Positions 18,341 to 26,502 of a stretch of DNA of 64,000 bases are shown here, one piece after another. Every line of letters starts with the position of its first letter. The stretch's first letter is position 1. The stretch lies in assembly GCF_001514145.1 (NCBI RefSeq), contig NZ_KQ948657.1, positions 248,001 through 312,000 on the forward strand, written 5' to 3'. A program made the translations under genes and the position numbers. Below the pieces are notes generated by a model. It worked only from the letters and a program-made list of their open reading frames with translations. It had not been told where the DNA came from and made no database searches. The DNA comes from Streptomyces canus. Lineage in GTDB: Bacteria > Actinomycetota > Actinomycetes > Streptomycetales > Streptomycetaceae.

Positions 18341-18650
18341 GCCACTCCGGTGGCCACCCAGCGGCCTCAGCCACCGAACGCGGCGACCCCGACGGCCTTC
18401 GCCCCGGCGACGGGACAGGCGACAGAACCGGCGCCACTCCGGCGGCCACCCAACGGCCTCAGCCACCGAACGCGGCGACCCCGACGGCCTTCGCCCCGGC
18501 GACGGGGCCCCGGGACAGCACCGGCGCCACTCCGGCGGCCACCCAACGGCCTCAGTCACCGAACGCGGCGACCCGGACGGCCTTCGCCCCGGCGACGGGA
18601 CAGGCGACAGCACCGGGCGCCACTCCGGCGGCCACCCAACGGCCTCAGTC
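18341..18650. repeat. Tandem repeat, 92-93-bp unit, three full copies plus a partial fourth
   Basis: Copies begin at GCCACTCCGG at 18341, 18433, 18526 and 18619 (periods 92, 93, 93). Each unit contains GGCCACCCA(A/G)CGGCCTCAG then CGAACGCGGCGACCC and GACGGCCTTCGCCCCGGCGA, with only a few differences between copies. The partial last copy runs into the stop codon (TCA on plus, 18645-18647) of the SDR gene. It fills the 337-bp gap between serpin and SDR genes, and no gene fits here. It looks like a recent tandem amplification of the 3' flank of the SDR gene. Confidence 0.9.
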
Positions 18651-19475
18651 GTCGAAGGCCGTCGCCCGGGTGGTCTTCTCCCAGGTGGCCACGTCGTTGC
18701 GTATGGCGTCGAGGTGGTCGAGTACGGCGGTCACCGCGTCGTCGCCCAGGGGCAGCCGCAGTGGGGTCTCCTCGGCGTCAAGGGCGGCGCGGATCAGGGC
18801 CGCCGCCTTTGCGGGGTCGCCGGCCTGGGTGCCGTCGCCGCCGGAGACGAAGCCGCGGGTCTCGCTCACCTTGGCGTAGACGCCGCTGTCGGCACTGGCC
18901 CCCGCGCGGCTCGCGTCGAACAGCGAGGTGCGGAAGGACCCCGGCTCCACGATCAGCACCTTGATGCCGAACTCCCGCACCTCGTCGGCGAGCCCCTCGG
19001 ACATGCCCTCCAGCGCGAACTTCGTCCCGCTGTACGCCGAGAAGCCCGCGAAGGACATCTGCCCGCCCATGCTGCTCATCTGCACGATCGCACCCGAACG
19101 CCGCTCGCGCATGGCAGGCAGCACCGCCCTGGTGAGCGCCGCCGGTCCGAGCACATGGAGGTCGAACAGCTCGCGCAGTTCGTCGTCGGTGGTCTCCTCG
19201 AAGGCACCGACATGAGTCCGGCCCGCGTTGTTGACCAGCACGTCGATCCGTCCGTGCCGGGCCACCACATCCCGTGCGACGGCCCCCGCGGCGGACATGT
19301 CGGTCACGTCCAGACGCACCGCCTCCACCTGGTCGGGATGGGCGGCCACGAGGTCGTCCAGCGCCTCGGGCCTGCGGACCGCGCCCACCACGACATCGCC
19401 GTCGGCCACGGCCGCCTCGGCGATCGCCCGCCCGAATCCGCTGCTCGCGCCCGTGATCAGCCAGACCTTGTTCAT
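18645..19475 (-). CDS. Short-chain dehydrogenase/reductase
   Basis: 276 residues from the ATG at 19475, which lies five bases after AGGAG; a GTG one codon upstream is too close. The cofactor motif TGASSGFG (TGxxxGxG) is at residues 8-15, followed by NNAGRTHVG (NNAG). The catalytic triad is Ser (QMSSMGGQMSF) and YSGTKFALEG (YxxxK). It is a classical SDR, probably NADP(H)-linked because GAVRRPEALDD carries Arg after the second strand. Substrate unknown. It is divergent from a LysR gene across 79 bp and is the likely target of that regulator. Its 3' end lies in the tandem repeat. Confidence 0.9.
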   Translation of the reverse strand: MNKVWLITGASSGFGRAIAEAAVADGDVVVGAVRRPEALDDLVAAHPDQVEAVRLDVTDMSAAGAVARDVVARHGRIDVLVNNAGRTHVGAFEETTDDELRELFDLHVLGPAALTRAVLPAMRERRSGAIVQMSSMGGQMSFAGFSAYSGTKFALEGMSEGLADEVREFGIKVLIVEPGSFRTSLFDASRAGASADSGVYAKVSETRGFVSGGDGTQAGDPAKAAALIRAALDAEETPLRLPLGDDAVTAVLDHLDAIRNDVATWEKTTRATAFDD

Positions 19476-19524
19476 CACGACTCCTCTTCTCGGGTTGTTC
19501 CCACCAGCCTGCTGCCGAAGTCGG

Positions 19525-19554
19525 TTGCCCGTCCAAGACCCACGGTGATAACCG
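19525..19554 (+). promoter_or_regulatory. Promoter/operator candidate between SDR and lysR
   Basis: TTGCCC (19525-19530) is spaced 16 bp from GATAAC (19547-19552), and the palindrome CGGT-GATA-ACCG (19543-19554) covers the putative -10 and abuts the lysR ATG at 19555. If used, transcription would begin at or very near the start codon (possibly the in-frame ATG at 19561), giving a leaderless mRNA. A LysR dimer site overlapping its own promoter is typical of the family. Confidence 0.35.
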
Positions 19555-20463
19555 ATGGCTATGACGACCGACGTGCATGTACGGGATTTGCGTTACTTCC
19601 TGGCGGTGGCCGAGGAACTGCACTTCACACGCGCGGCCGAGCGGCTGTACGTGTCACAGCCCGCGCTGAGCAAGCAGATCCGTGCCCTGGAGCGGCAGTT
19701 GGGCGTGGAGCTGTTACGGCGGGACCCGCGGGGCGTCCTGCTCACCGAGGCGGGTCAGGCGCTGCTGCCGCACGCCCGGCAGGTGCTGGCGGCCTGGGCG
19801 GCTGCGGACGCCGCGATGGCGACGGCCCGGGCGGCGGAGCGCGGCACGCTGGTGGTGGGTATGAGCACCAGCCCCGGCCGCGGCGGTCTGCTCCCGGCGA
19901 TCCGGTCCCGCTTCACGGCCGCGCATCCGGAGGCGGTCGTACGGCTGCGGCAGATGGGCTGGCAGGACCCGACCGCGGGTCTGGCGGACGGCGAGACCGA
20001 GGTCGCGTTCGTCTGGCTGCCGCTGCCCGACGAGGAGCGCTTCGGATGGACCGTGGTCGCCGAGGAGCCCCGTCTGGTCGCCCTCCCCGACAACCACCCG
20101 CTCGCCGCCCGCGAGGAGGTCGACTTCGCCGACCTGGCCGACGAACCGTTCCTCGCCCTGCCGGCGAGCGCGGGCCCCCTGCGCGACTTCTGGCTCGCCC
20201 TCGACGAACGGTCCGGCCGACCGCCCCGCATCGGCGCGGAGATCGCGGGCACGGAGGAGACGTACGAGGCCCTCGTCGCGGGCCTGGGCATCTGCCTCGT
20301 GGCCGCCGGCAACGCCCCCCTGATCACCCTGGGCGGGGTGGTCACCCGGCCGGTGCGCGGGATCGGCCCGAGCAGATACGTCCTGGCCTGGCGCAAGGAG
20401 GACGGGGGGCGGGCGCTGGTGCGGGGGTATGCGGAGGCGTGCCGGGCGGTGGCGGGGGGCTGA
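19555..20463 (+). CDS. LysR family transcriptional regulator
   Basis: 302 residues. The N-terminal helix-turn-helix is canonical: LRYFLAVAEELHFTRAAERL, YVSQPALSKQIRALERQLGV, ELLRRDPRGVLLTEAG (residues about 9-68). The effector domain (about 92-300) follows with GTLVVGMSTSPGRGGLLPAI. It is divergently placed beside the SDR gene, the classic LysR arrangement in which the regulator controls the neighbour and itself; its inducer is unknown. An in-frame ATG two codons later is an alternative start. Confidence 0.92.
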   Translation: MAMTTDVHVRDLRYFLAVAEELHFTRAAERLYVSQPALSKQIRALERQLGVELLRRDPRGVLLTEAGQALLPHARQVLAAWAAADAAMATARAAERGTLVVGMSTSPGRGGLLPAIRSRFTAAHPEAVVRLRQMGWQDPTAGLADGETEVAFVWLPLPDEERFGWTVVAEEPRLVALPDNHPLAAREEVDFADLADEPFLALPASAGPLRDFWLALDERSGRPPRIGAEIAGTEETYEALVAGLGICLVAAGNAPLITLGGVVTRPVRGIGPSRYVLAWRKEDGGRALVRGYAEACRAVAGG

Positions 20464-20679
20464 GCGAGGCCCATCGCCCTCGGGGTACCTCCGCACGGGT
20501 AAGGCGGGGGCGGCTGGGGAGGGGCCGGCCGTGGGGGGACAGTGGCGGCGGCGCGCCCGCTTCGCGAGCCTGCGGCCAAAAGCACGCTCAGCCCCCGATG
20601 CACCCGGCGAAAACGGCCATCGTGATGACGGCCCGCGACGTGGGGGTTGCGCAGCAGTGCTGATGACGGGCGATTTTCC

Positions 20680-20709
20680 GTGGCATCGGCCGCCCCGAAT
20701 GCGTAAGAT
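20680..20709 (+). promoter_or_regulatory. Promoter candidate for fxsA
   Basis: GTGGCA (20680-20685) and TAAGAT (20704-20709) are separated by 18 bp, a fair match to the vegetative -35/-10 consensus. Transcription from about 20716 would give a leader of roughly 100 nt before the fxsA GTG. Sequence match only. Confidence 0.4.
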
Positions 20710-20741
20710 TGCCGGTCTGGGTCTAGGCTCTGTCCCGTCGC

Positions 20742-20764
20742 CCGGTGCCCCGGCGTGGCACCGG
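20742..20764 (+). promoter_or_regulatory. Hairpin in the fxsA leader
   Basis: CCGGTGCC (20742-20749) and GGCACCGG (20757-20764) form a perfect 8-bp stem with a 7-base loop, 53 bp before the fxsA start. There is no T-tract after it, so it is more likely a leader structure or a protein-binding palindrome than a terminator. Confidence 0.45.
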
Positions 20765-20816
20765 ACAACAAGCACGCCTCCACAGTCGGCGCGTGCGGGG
20801 TAGAAAGGCACTGCAG

Positions 20817-20987
20817 GTGCTGAGAGAGACGAGCAGCCCCGAGTACGTCTCGGACCTGGTGGACATCACCGACCTGCCCATGGACGCGCTGGAGGACCTG
20901 CCGGACACGGTCCTCGCGTCGGTGCTCCGCGATGTGCGATGCCCTTCGGGCGAGAGCTTCGCCGCGTTCTCGTCGGCACTTCTCTGA
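20817..20987 (+). CDS. fxsA: FxsA-like ribosomally synthesised peptide precursor
   Basis: 56 residues from a GTG eight bases after GAAAGG; the frame could run further upstream but without a site. The leader is acidic and helical (YVSDLVDITDLPMDALEDL, then PDTVLASVLRDV), the form seen in FxSxx-COOH peptides. The C-terminal core reads GESFAAFSSALL. The F-x-S element is Phe51-Ser52-Ser53. In the known Fxs family the paired radical SAM enzyme links a Phe ring to the beta carbon of the residue two places on. Canonical members end FxSxx, while here three residues follow the Ser. Its place at the head of fxsC-fxsT-fxsB makes the assignment firm despite the small size. Confidence 0.85.
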   Translation: MLRETSSPEYVSDLVDITDLPMDALEDLPDTVLASVLRDVRCPSGESFAAFSSALL

Positions 20988-21075
20988 CGCGCCGGCAGTC
21001 CTCGTCGCCGCCTTTCGGCCAACTACGATCCGTCCCCCCGTCGTGAGTTGAGCCCCCGCCCAGCGGGGTATCACG

Positions 21076-21105
21076 TTGCCACGCACGTATCCCGGCTCAT
21101 AGGCG
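21076..21105 (+). promoter_or_regulatory. Weak second promoter candidate before fxsC
   Basis: TTGCCA (21076-21081) and TAGGCG (21100-21105) are 18 bp apart in the 160-bp gap between fxsA and fxsC. The -10 lacks the final T. It would let the TIR/NTPase genes be expressed apart from the precursor. The gap also holds several short GC stems (for example CCCCG/CGGGG near 21055-21068). Confidence 0.25.
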
Positions 21106-21147
21106 CGGCGAAACGCCTGCGGCCGGACGCGACGGCCGGGGGGTGCT

Positions 21148-22449
21148 TTGGAGCGAGAGCCGTACTTCTTCCTCAGCTACGCGCGCCGGGACGACCGGGG
21201 TAGCGCCTTCGTCCGTCGTTTCTACGACGATCTGGTGACGGAACTCGGCCGTCTGGGCGTGGACTGCAGCGGACAACAGCCGTTCCTCGACATCGAGCGG
21301 ATCGGCCTGGGCATGGACTGGGAGAGCGCGCTCGGCAGCGAGATCGGGCACTGTCGGGCCCTGGTGGCCCTGTGCTCGCCCGCCTACGTCAACAGTCTCT
21401 ACTGCGGCAAGGAATGGGCCGCCTTCGAATCCAGGCTGCTGAGATACCGCGAGCAGACCGACATAGAGGTACCGGCGCTCATACCGGTCCTGTGGGTCCC
21501 CTTGCACCATGCGATGCCGCCGGAGATCAGCAAGTACCAGTACTTCGAACCGCCGATGGGTCAGGAGTACCTGGAGCAGGGTCTGATGGGGCTGCTGCGT
21601 TCCGCTCCGGGTGGCCGCGCCTACCACGCCGTCCTGGAACTCGTCGCGAAGCGGGTGCAGCACGTCGCTGATCTCTTCCGGCTGCCCCGCGCGCAGGGCC
21701 TCGACTTGAAGGCCGTGCGCAGCCCCTTCGAGGGGCGGGAGCCCGCCGGGCCGGGAAGACGTACCACGGGTCACGTCCGGGTATTCATCGCCGCGGGCGT
21801 CACCGACCCCCTGCCCACGGGCCGGCAGCGGCGCGAGTACTACGGGCCCTCACCGCTCGACTGGACGCCGTACCACCCTCCGATCCATCCCACTGTGGCC
21901 TACCGGGCTCAGCGCGTGATCATCGACGAAGGGTGCACGAGCAGCCTGGAAGTCGTCGACGCCGGCCTCGGCGAGAAGCTCGACGAGGCCATGTACAACA
22001 ACCAGACGTCCGTGCTGCTGGTCGATGCTTGGGCCGCCCGGGAAAACCAGTACCGCGCTCCGCTGTCCGACTACGACCGGCAGAACCACCCGGTCACCGG
22101 TGTGCTCGTGCCGCATCACGAGACGGACGACGAATCCGGTGACGAGAAGCTGTGGTCCGACCTTCAGCAGGTCTTCAGACGCAACTGGATGCGGCGCAAC
22201 GACCCCTACGATCCGCTGTTCCAGGTCCAGGTCGAAAGACAACGGTTCGAGGACCGGATGGCCCGCATGGTGGTCGTCGCCCAGAACCGTCTCATGGAGA
22301 AGGCCGTTCCGCGCCGCCTGCCCGCCGGGCCGTCGGCACCGCCCATGCCGGGACTCAGTGTCCCGTACCTACCGTCCTCCAGCACTGACCATCCGGCCGA
22401 GCCGCCGGGTCGTACGCCCCTGCAGAAGGATCAGGACGATGAGCTCTGA
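21148..22449 (+). CDS. fxsC: FxsC: TIR-like domain protein of the Fxs system
   Basis: 433 residues from a TTG behind GGGGGG. Residues 5-150 form a TIR-like domain: PYFFLSYARRDD, DIERIGLGMDWESALGSEI, HCRALVALCSPAYVNSLYCG and KEWAAFESR. Glu89 (YCGKEW) sits where active TIR NADases carry their catalytic Glu. Residues about 205-400 are the second domain typical of FxsC (HVRVFIAAGVTDPLP, the YRAQRVIIDEGC region, SVLLVDAWA). TIR domains either cleave NAD or assemble signalling complexes, and which applies here is unknown. The stop lies inside the start region of fxsT (11-bp overlap), so the two are coupled. Confidence 0.85.
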   Translation: MEREPYFFLSYARRDDRGSAFVRRFYDDLVTELGRLGVDCSGQQPFLDIERIGLGMDWESALGSEIGHCRALVALCSPAYVNSLYCGKEWAAFESRLLRYREQTDIEVPALIPVLWVPLHHAMPPEISKYQYFEPPMGQEYLEQGLMGLLRSAPGGRAYHAVLELVAKRVQHVADLFRLPRAQGLDLKAVRSPFEGREPAGPGRRTTGHVRVFIAAGVTDPLPTGRQRREYYGPSPLDWTPYHPPIHPTVAYRAQRVIIDEGCTSSLEVVDAGLGEKLDEAMYNNQTSVLLVDAWAARENQYRAPLSDYDRQNHPVTGVLVPHHETDDESGDEKLWSDLQQVFRRNWMRRNDPYDPLFQVQVERQRFEDRMARMVVVAQNRLMEKAVPRRLPAGPSAPPMPGLSVPYLPSSSTDHPAEPPGRTPLQKDQDDEL

Positions 22450-25400
22450 GGCCGAGGCTCAGGACACCGGCAGGATAGTCACCTTCTACTCCTACAAAGG
22501 TGGCACAGGCCGCACGATGGCACTGGTCAACGTCGGCTGGATCATGGCCAGCAACGGCAAGCGGGTGCTGCTGGTCGACTGGGACCTCGAGGCCCCCGGG
22601 CTGCACCGGTATCTGCGTCCCTTCCTCCTCGACCCGAAGCTGCGGGACACCGACGGCCTGATCAACATGGTGAACTCCTTCGTCGGACAGGTGATACGCC
22701 CCGGGGAGCCGCTGGAACCCGGCGCCGGGGCCACCGTGATGAGCGACGATGAACTGCGTTCCCACGCACGGCTCGGCCCGCGCACCACCGGCCTGGACCT
22801 GCGCTTCCCCGCGGGCGGCCGGCTCGACTTCCTGCCCGCCGGGCGGATGTCCCCCTCGTACTCCGCGGACGTCACCAGTTTCAACTGGCGCGCGTTCTAC
22901 GAACGTCTGGGCGGCGGCTCCTTCCTCCAGATGCTGCGGGAGGAGATGAAGGCCTCGTACGACTACGTCCTCATCGACAGCCGCACGGGCGTCAGCGACA
23001 TCTCGGGGATCTGCACCACCTTGATGCCGGACGTCCTCGTCGACGGGTTCGTGCTGAACCACCAGAGCATCGAGGGCGGCCTGGACGTCGCGCAGTCGGT
23101 GGCCTCGGAGGTGCGCCACCCGGTCCGTATCCTCCCCGTCCCCATGCGTGTCGAGGACGGCGAACAGGAGCTGCTCGAATGGGGCCGGGACCTGGCTCGT
23201 GTCGAGTTCGGACCATTCCTCTCCTGGCTGGTCGAATCGGAGCACGACCAGTACTGGGGAGAGGTCGAGATCCCCTACAAGAAGTACTACGCCTACGCCG
23301 AGATCCCGGCCACGGTCCGGGACCGGCCCTCCCAGCCGGGCAACCTGCTCGCGGCCTTCGAGCGGCTCACCGCGTGGATCACCGACGGCCGGGTGCGATC
23401 CCTCGTCCCCCATCCGGAGGAGGAGCGGCAGCGGATGCGTGCCGCCTACCTCGACCCCAGGACGTCGTGGCCGCGCATCCACGTCAGCTACGCCTCGGGC
23501 GACCGGATGTGGGCGGAATGGATCGCGGCCCGGCTGGAGGGCATCGGATACCAGGTCTCGCTGCACAGCACCGCTGAACCGGGTGCCGGGACGCTGCCCG
23601 AGGTCGCCCCCGTCCTGAAGGGGCGCGGACGGCTGCTCGCCCTGCTCTCCCCCGAGTACATGGTGCAGCGGCGTGCCCAGGACATCTGGAAGCAGTTGAG
23701 AGGTCATGAGAGCGCCGACGGAGCGCTGCTGGCGGTTCGCGTTCAGGAGTTCGAAACCACTGCTCGGGACCCCTTCAGGGGACGGTTCGCCGCCGACCTC
23801 ACCCACTGCACCCCCGAGGAGGCGGAGACCCAGCTGCTTTCGGTCGTCGGCCCGGTCCGCCGCGCCCGCGTCCCGGGCAGCGTCGCACCGGCTCCCGGCT
23901 CGCCCGCCCCGCCGTTTCCCGGTACGTCCCCCGCGGTGCAGCGCGTTCCGTCCAGGAACGTCTCCTTCACCGGTCGGGGCTTTCTGCTGGAGCGACTGCG
24001 CAATGGCTTCACCTCCGGCAGCACGACACAGGTCCTGTACGGACTCGGAGGGGTGGGAAAGACGCAGATCGCTCAAGAATATGCACACCGGTTCAAAGCG
24101 GCCTACGACGTGGTCTGGTGGGTTACCGCCGCGCAACCCGGTCTGATCCGCCCGGCGCTTGCCGATCTTGCGCCGCGCCTCGGCCTGGAGGTCGGCGAGG
24201 ACATGGTGAGCACCGCGGAGTCGGTGCTGAGGGCGTTACGACGGGGGGAGCCCTTCGACCGCTGGCTTCTGGTCTACGACAACGCCGGACGCCCCGAACA
24301 GCTCGCGGCCTTCATCCCGACCGGACCGCCCGGCGGGCACGTCCTCCTCAGTTCCCGCGACCGGACCTGGGTGAACGACGCAGGACTGGTCGAGGTCGAG
24401 GTGTTCCAGCGCCAGGAGAGCACAGATCTGCTGCACCGCCTCAACACCGGGCTCACGGCCTCCGACGCCGAGGAGGTGGCCAGGGAACTGGGCGACCTGC
24501 CGCTGGCCGTCGCCCAGGCCGCCGTCTGGCTCAGCGAGAGCAGTATGCCGGTGGCCACCTATCTGGCGCTGCTCAAGGACCGCCTCACCGAGGTGTTGCA
24601 GACGACCCAGCTACCGGAGCGGGACTACCCCCACTCCGCCGCGGCGACCTGGAATCTGGCGGTCGACGAATTGCGCCGGGTGAACCAGGCGGCGGCCGAG
24701 ATGCTGGAGGTCTGCTCCTTCTTCGGACCCGACCCCATTCCGTTGCGACTCCTCTACAGCAAAGCCGTCACCAAGGCGCTGACCCTGCCTCCGGGTGAGC
24801 CGCGCGACGAGATGGCGGTGGCCCAACTCGTCCGGGCGATCAACCGGTTCGGCCTGGCCAAGAGCGACCAGAGCAGTGCGACCCTCACGGTGCACCGGCT
24901 GGTGCAGGCCGTCATCCGCGACCAGGTCGACGACGCGCGCACCCCGCAGGCCCGCGGAGTGGTGCACGCCGCGCTGGTGGACGCCGACCCCGGCGACCCG
25001 GACGTCCCCGGGGACTGGGACCGCTATGCGGAACTCCTGCCCCACCTGGGGCCGAGTCTGGCTGCCGAAAGCTCGGATCCCGAAGTACGCAAGTGGGTCA
25101 CCGATTCAGTGCGCTACCTGTGGAAACGCGGCCTGCACACCGACGGCCAGGAGCTCGCGGAACGCACACTGGCCCGCTGGAAGGAGTGCGGCATCGGGCA
25201 CCCCGACGATCCGCAGACCCTGATGCTGCGTATCCAGCTCGGCAACGTGCTCCGCTCCAGGGGACGGTTGGAGAAGGCGTACGAGATCGACCTGGACACC
25301 TTCGAGCGGTTCCACCGCACCAAGGACCCGGACTACGCGCACACCCTCGCGGCCGCCGGGAACGTCGCCGCCGACCTGCGCGCACTGGGCCGCTACCTCG

Positions 25401-26410
25401 AGGCCCGGGAACTCGACCGCCAGACCCTCGACGGAGCTCTGCGGACACTGGGTGACGACCACCCGCGCACACTCATGTACACCAACAACCTGGGTATGTC
25501 GGAGTACCTCGCGGGCGATCGCCGGGCGGCCCTGGATCTCCATGAACTCGCGTACCGGCAGCAGAGCGAGGCGCGCGGGCGGGACAACTTCTACTCCCTG
25601 CTGTTCGCCAGCAACTACGCCCGGGACCTGCGTGAGACGGGGAGTCTCAGGGAGGCCCTGGACCTGCTGCGCACCACCGTCCAGTGGTACGAGCAGACCC
25701 TCGGGGACAGCCATATGGAGACGCTACGGACACGCCGCAACCTCGCGGTGGCCCTGCGTCGGGCCGGGGACTACGAACAGGCGAGAAAGATCGACGAGGA
25801 CATCCACTCCCGCTACGTCGAAGCGCACGGCACGGAGCACGCGGACACGCTCGCTGCGGCCTGCGGTCTCGCCTGCGACCTGGCGGCGCTCGGGGAACCG
25901 CAGCGGGCACGGCAACTGGCCGAGCGTGCGATGGACCGCTACAGCACCTACCTGGGCGCGGAGCATCCCGTGACTCTGGCCTGCGCCACCAACCTCTCGG
26001 TCTACCGGCGGCTGACGGGCAGCACGGAGTCCGCATGCGAGCTGTCCCACCAGGCTCTGCACCAGATGTCACGGATCGTCGGGGAGAGTCACCCGTACAC
26101 CCTCAGCTGCATGATCAATCACGCGAACGACCTCTCCTTGGCCGGCGAACTGGAGCAGGCAGTCGAGTGGGACCGGCGTGCGCGGCGGCACTTCCTCGAC
26201 ATCCTGGGGCCTGACCACTACGACGCCATCAGCATCACCTCCAACCTTGGCCTGAGCCTGCGGGCGATCGGCCGTACCGAGGAGGCGGGGCAGTTGTCGG
26301 CAGAGGCCGCGCAACGGGCCCGGGACAAGCTGGGCGAGGCACACCCCACGACCCGGACGATACTGTCCGGGAAGCGGCTCGACTCGGATATCGAACCACC
26401 GACCACCTGA
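22439..26410 (+). CDS. fxsT: FxsT: ParA-like / TIR-like / NB-ARC / TPR protein of the Fxs system
   Basis: 1323 residues from the ATG at 22439, eight bases after AGAAGGA. Domains in order: ParA/MinD-like ATPase, about 14-300, with VTFYSYKGGTGRTMAL (signature Lys20 kept, P-loop Lys replaced by Arg25) and LLVDWDLEAPGL; a TIR-like domain, about 346-460 (RIHVSYASGDRMWAEW), where the usual Glu is Ile416; a NB-ARC/STAND NTPase, about 515-800, with Walker A GLGGVGKT (535-542) and Walker B RWLLVYDNAG (about 606-615); and a C-terminal array of kinesin-light-chain-type tetratricopeptide repeats, about 900-1300. STAND proteins are switches that oligomerise after binding a trigger; here the TPR array would be the sensor. 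No membrane segment. Confidence 0.88.
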   Translation: MSSEAEAQDTGRIVTFYSYKGGTGRTMALVNVGWIMASNGKRVLLVDWDLEAPGLHRYLRPFLLDPKLRDTDGLINMVNSFVGQVIRPGEPLEPGAGATVMSDDELRSHARLGPRTTGLDLRFPAGGRLDFLPAGRMSPSYSADVTSFNWRAFYERLGGGSFLQMLREEMKASYDYVLIDSRTGVSDISGICTTLMPDVLVDGFVLNHQSIEGGLDVAQSVASEVRHPVRILPVPMRVEDGEQELLEWGRDLARVEFGPFLSWLVESEHDQYWGEVEIPYKKYYAYAEIPATVRDRPSQPGNLLAAFERLTAWITDGRVRSLVPHPEEERQRMRAAYLDPRTSWPRIHVSYASGDRMWAEWIAARLEGIGYQVSLHSTAEPGAGTLPEVAPVLKGRGRLLALLSPEYMVQRRAQDIWKQLRGHESADGALLAVRVQEFETTARDPFRGRFAADLTHCTPEEAETQLLSVVGPVRRARVPGSVAPAPGSPAPPFPGTSPAVQRVPSRNVSFTGRGFLLERLRNGFTSGSTTQVLYGLGGVGKTQIAQEYAHRFKAAYDVVWWVTAAQPGLIRPALADLAPRLGLEVGEDMVSTAESVLRALRRGEPFDRWLLVYDNAGRPEQLAAFIPTGPPGGHVLLSSRDRTWVNDAGLVEVEVFQRQESTDLLHRLNTGLTASDAEEVARELGDLPLAVAQAAVWLSESSMPVATYLALLKDRLTEVLQTTQLPERDYPHSAAATWNLAVDELRRVNQAAAEMLEVCSFFGPDPIPLRLLYSKAVTKALTLPPGEPRDEMAVAQLVRAINRFGLAKSDQSSATLTVHRLVQAVIRDQVDDARTPQARGVVHAALVDADPGDPDVPGDWDRYAELLPHLGPSLAAESSDPEVRKWVTDSVRYLWKRGLHTDGQELAERTLARWKECGIGHPDDPQTLMLRIQLGNVLRSRGRLEKAYEIDLDTFERFHRTKDPDYAHTLAAAGNVAADLRALGRYLEARELDRQTLDGALRTLGDDHPRTLMYTNNLGMSEYLAGDRRAALDLHELAYRQQSEARGRDNFYSLLFASNYARDLRETGSLREALDLLRTTVQWYEQTLGDSHMETLRTRRNLAVALRRAGDYEQARKIDEDIHSRYVEAHGTEHADTLAAACGLACDLAALGEPQRARQLAERAMDRYSTYLGAEHPVTLACATNLSVYRRLTGSTESACELSHQALHQMSRIVGESHPYTLSCMINHANDLSLAGELEQAVEWDRRARRHFLDILGPDHYDAISITSNLGLSLRAIGRTEEAGQLSAEAAQRARDKLGEAHPTTRTILSGKRLDSDIEPPTT

Positions 26411-26502
26411 TCAGGGGACCTCACCGCCCCAAGAGCCACTCGGCGTCTGCCGGGTACCTATGATGGCCTCTTTCCTCCTCCGCCGCCGTACCAGAGCGAT
26501 CG

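Larger units (their letters stand above)
20464..20816. other. Non-coding region upstream of fxsA
   Basis: 353 bp without a convincing gene. It contains a GC-rich stretch after lysR, then a promoter-like pair at 20680-20709 and a perfect hairpin at 20742-20764 in the expected fxsA leader. I see no terminator with a T-tract after lysR. Confidence 0.6.

Noticed and set aside
18341..18650. CRISPR array
   Set aside because: Units of 92-93 bp are contiguous with no unique spacers, and no cas genes are present. The same reasoning excludes the 17-bp repeats at 63178-63245.
20745..20816. Longer fxsA start (80 residues)
   Set aside because: The extra N-terminus is Arg-rich, overlaps the leader hairpin and has no ribosome site, while the GTG at 20817 is preceded by GAAAGG at good distance.
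22025..22438. N-terminal extension of fxsT from 22025
   Set aside because: It is open only because it overlaps fxsC in another frame. Homology to the ParA-like domain begins right after the ATG at 22439, which also has a good ribosome site.
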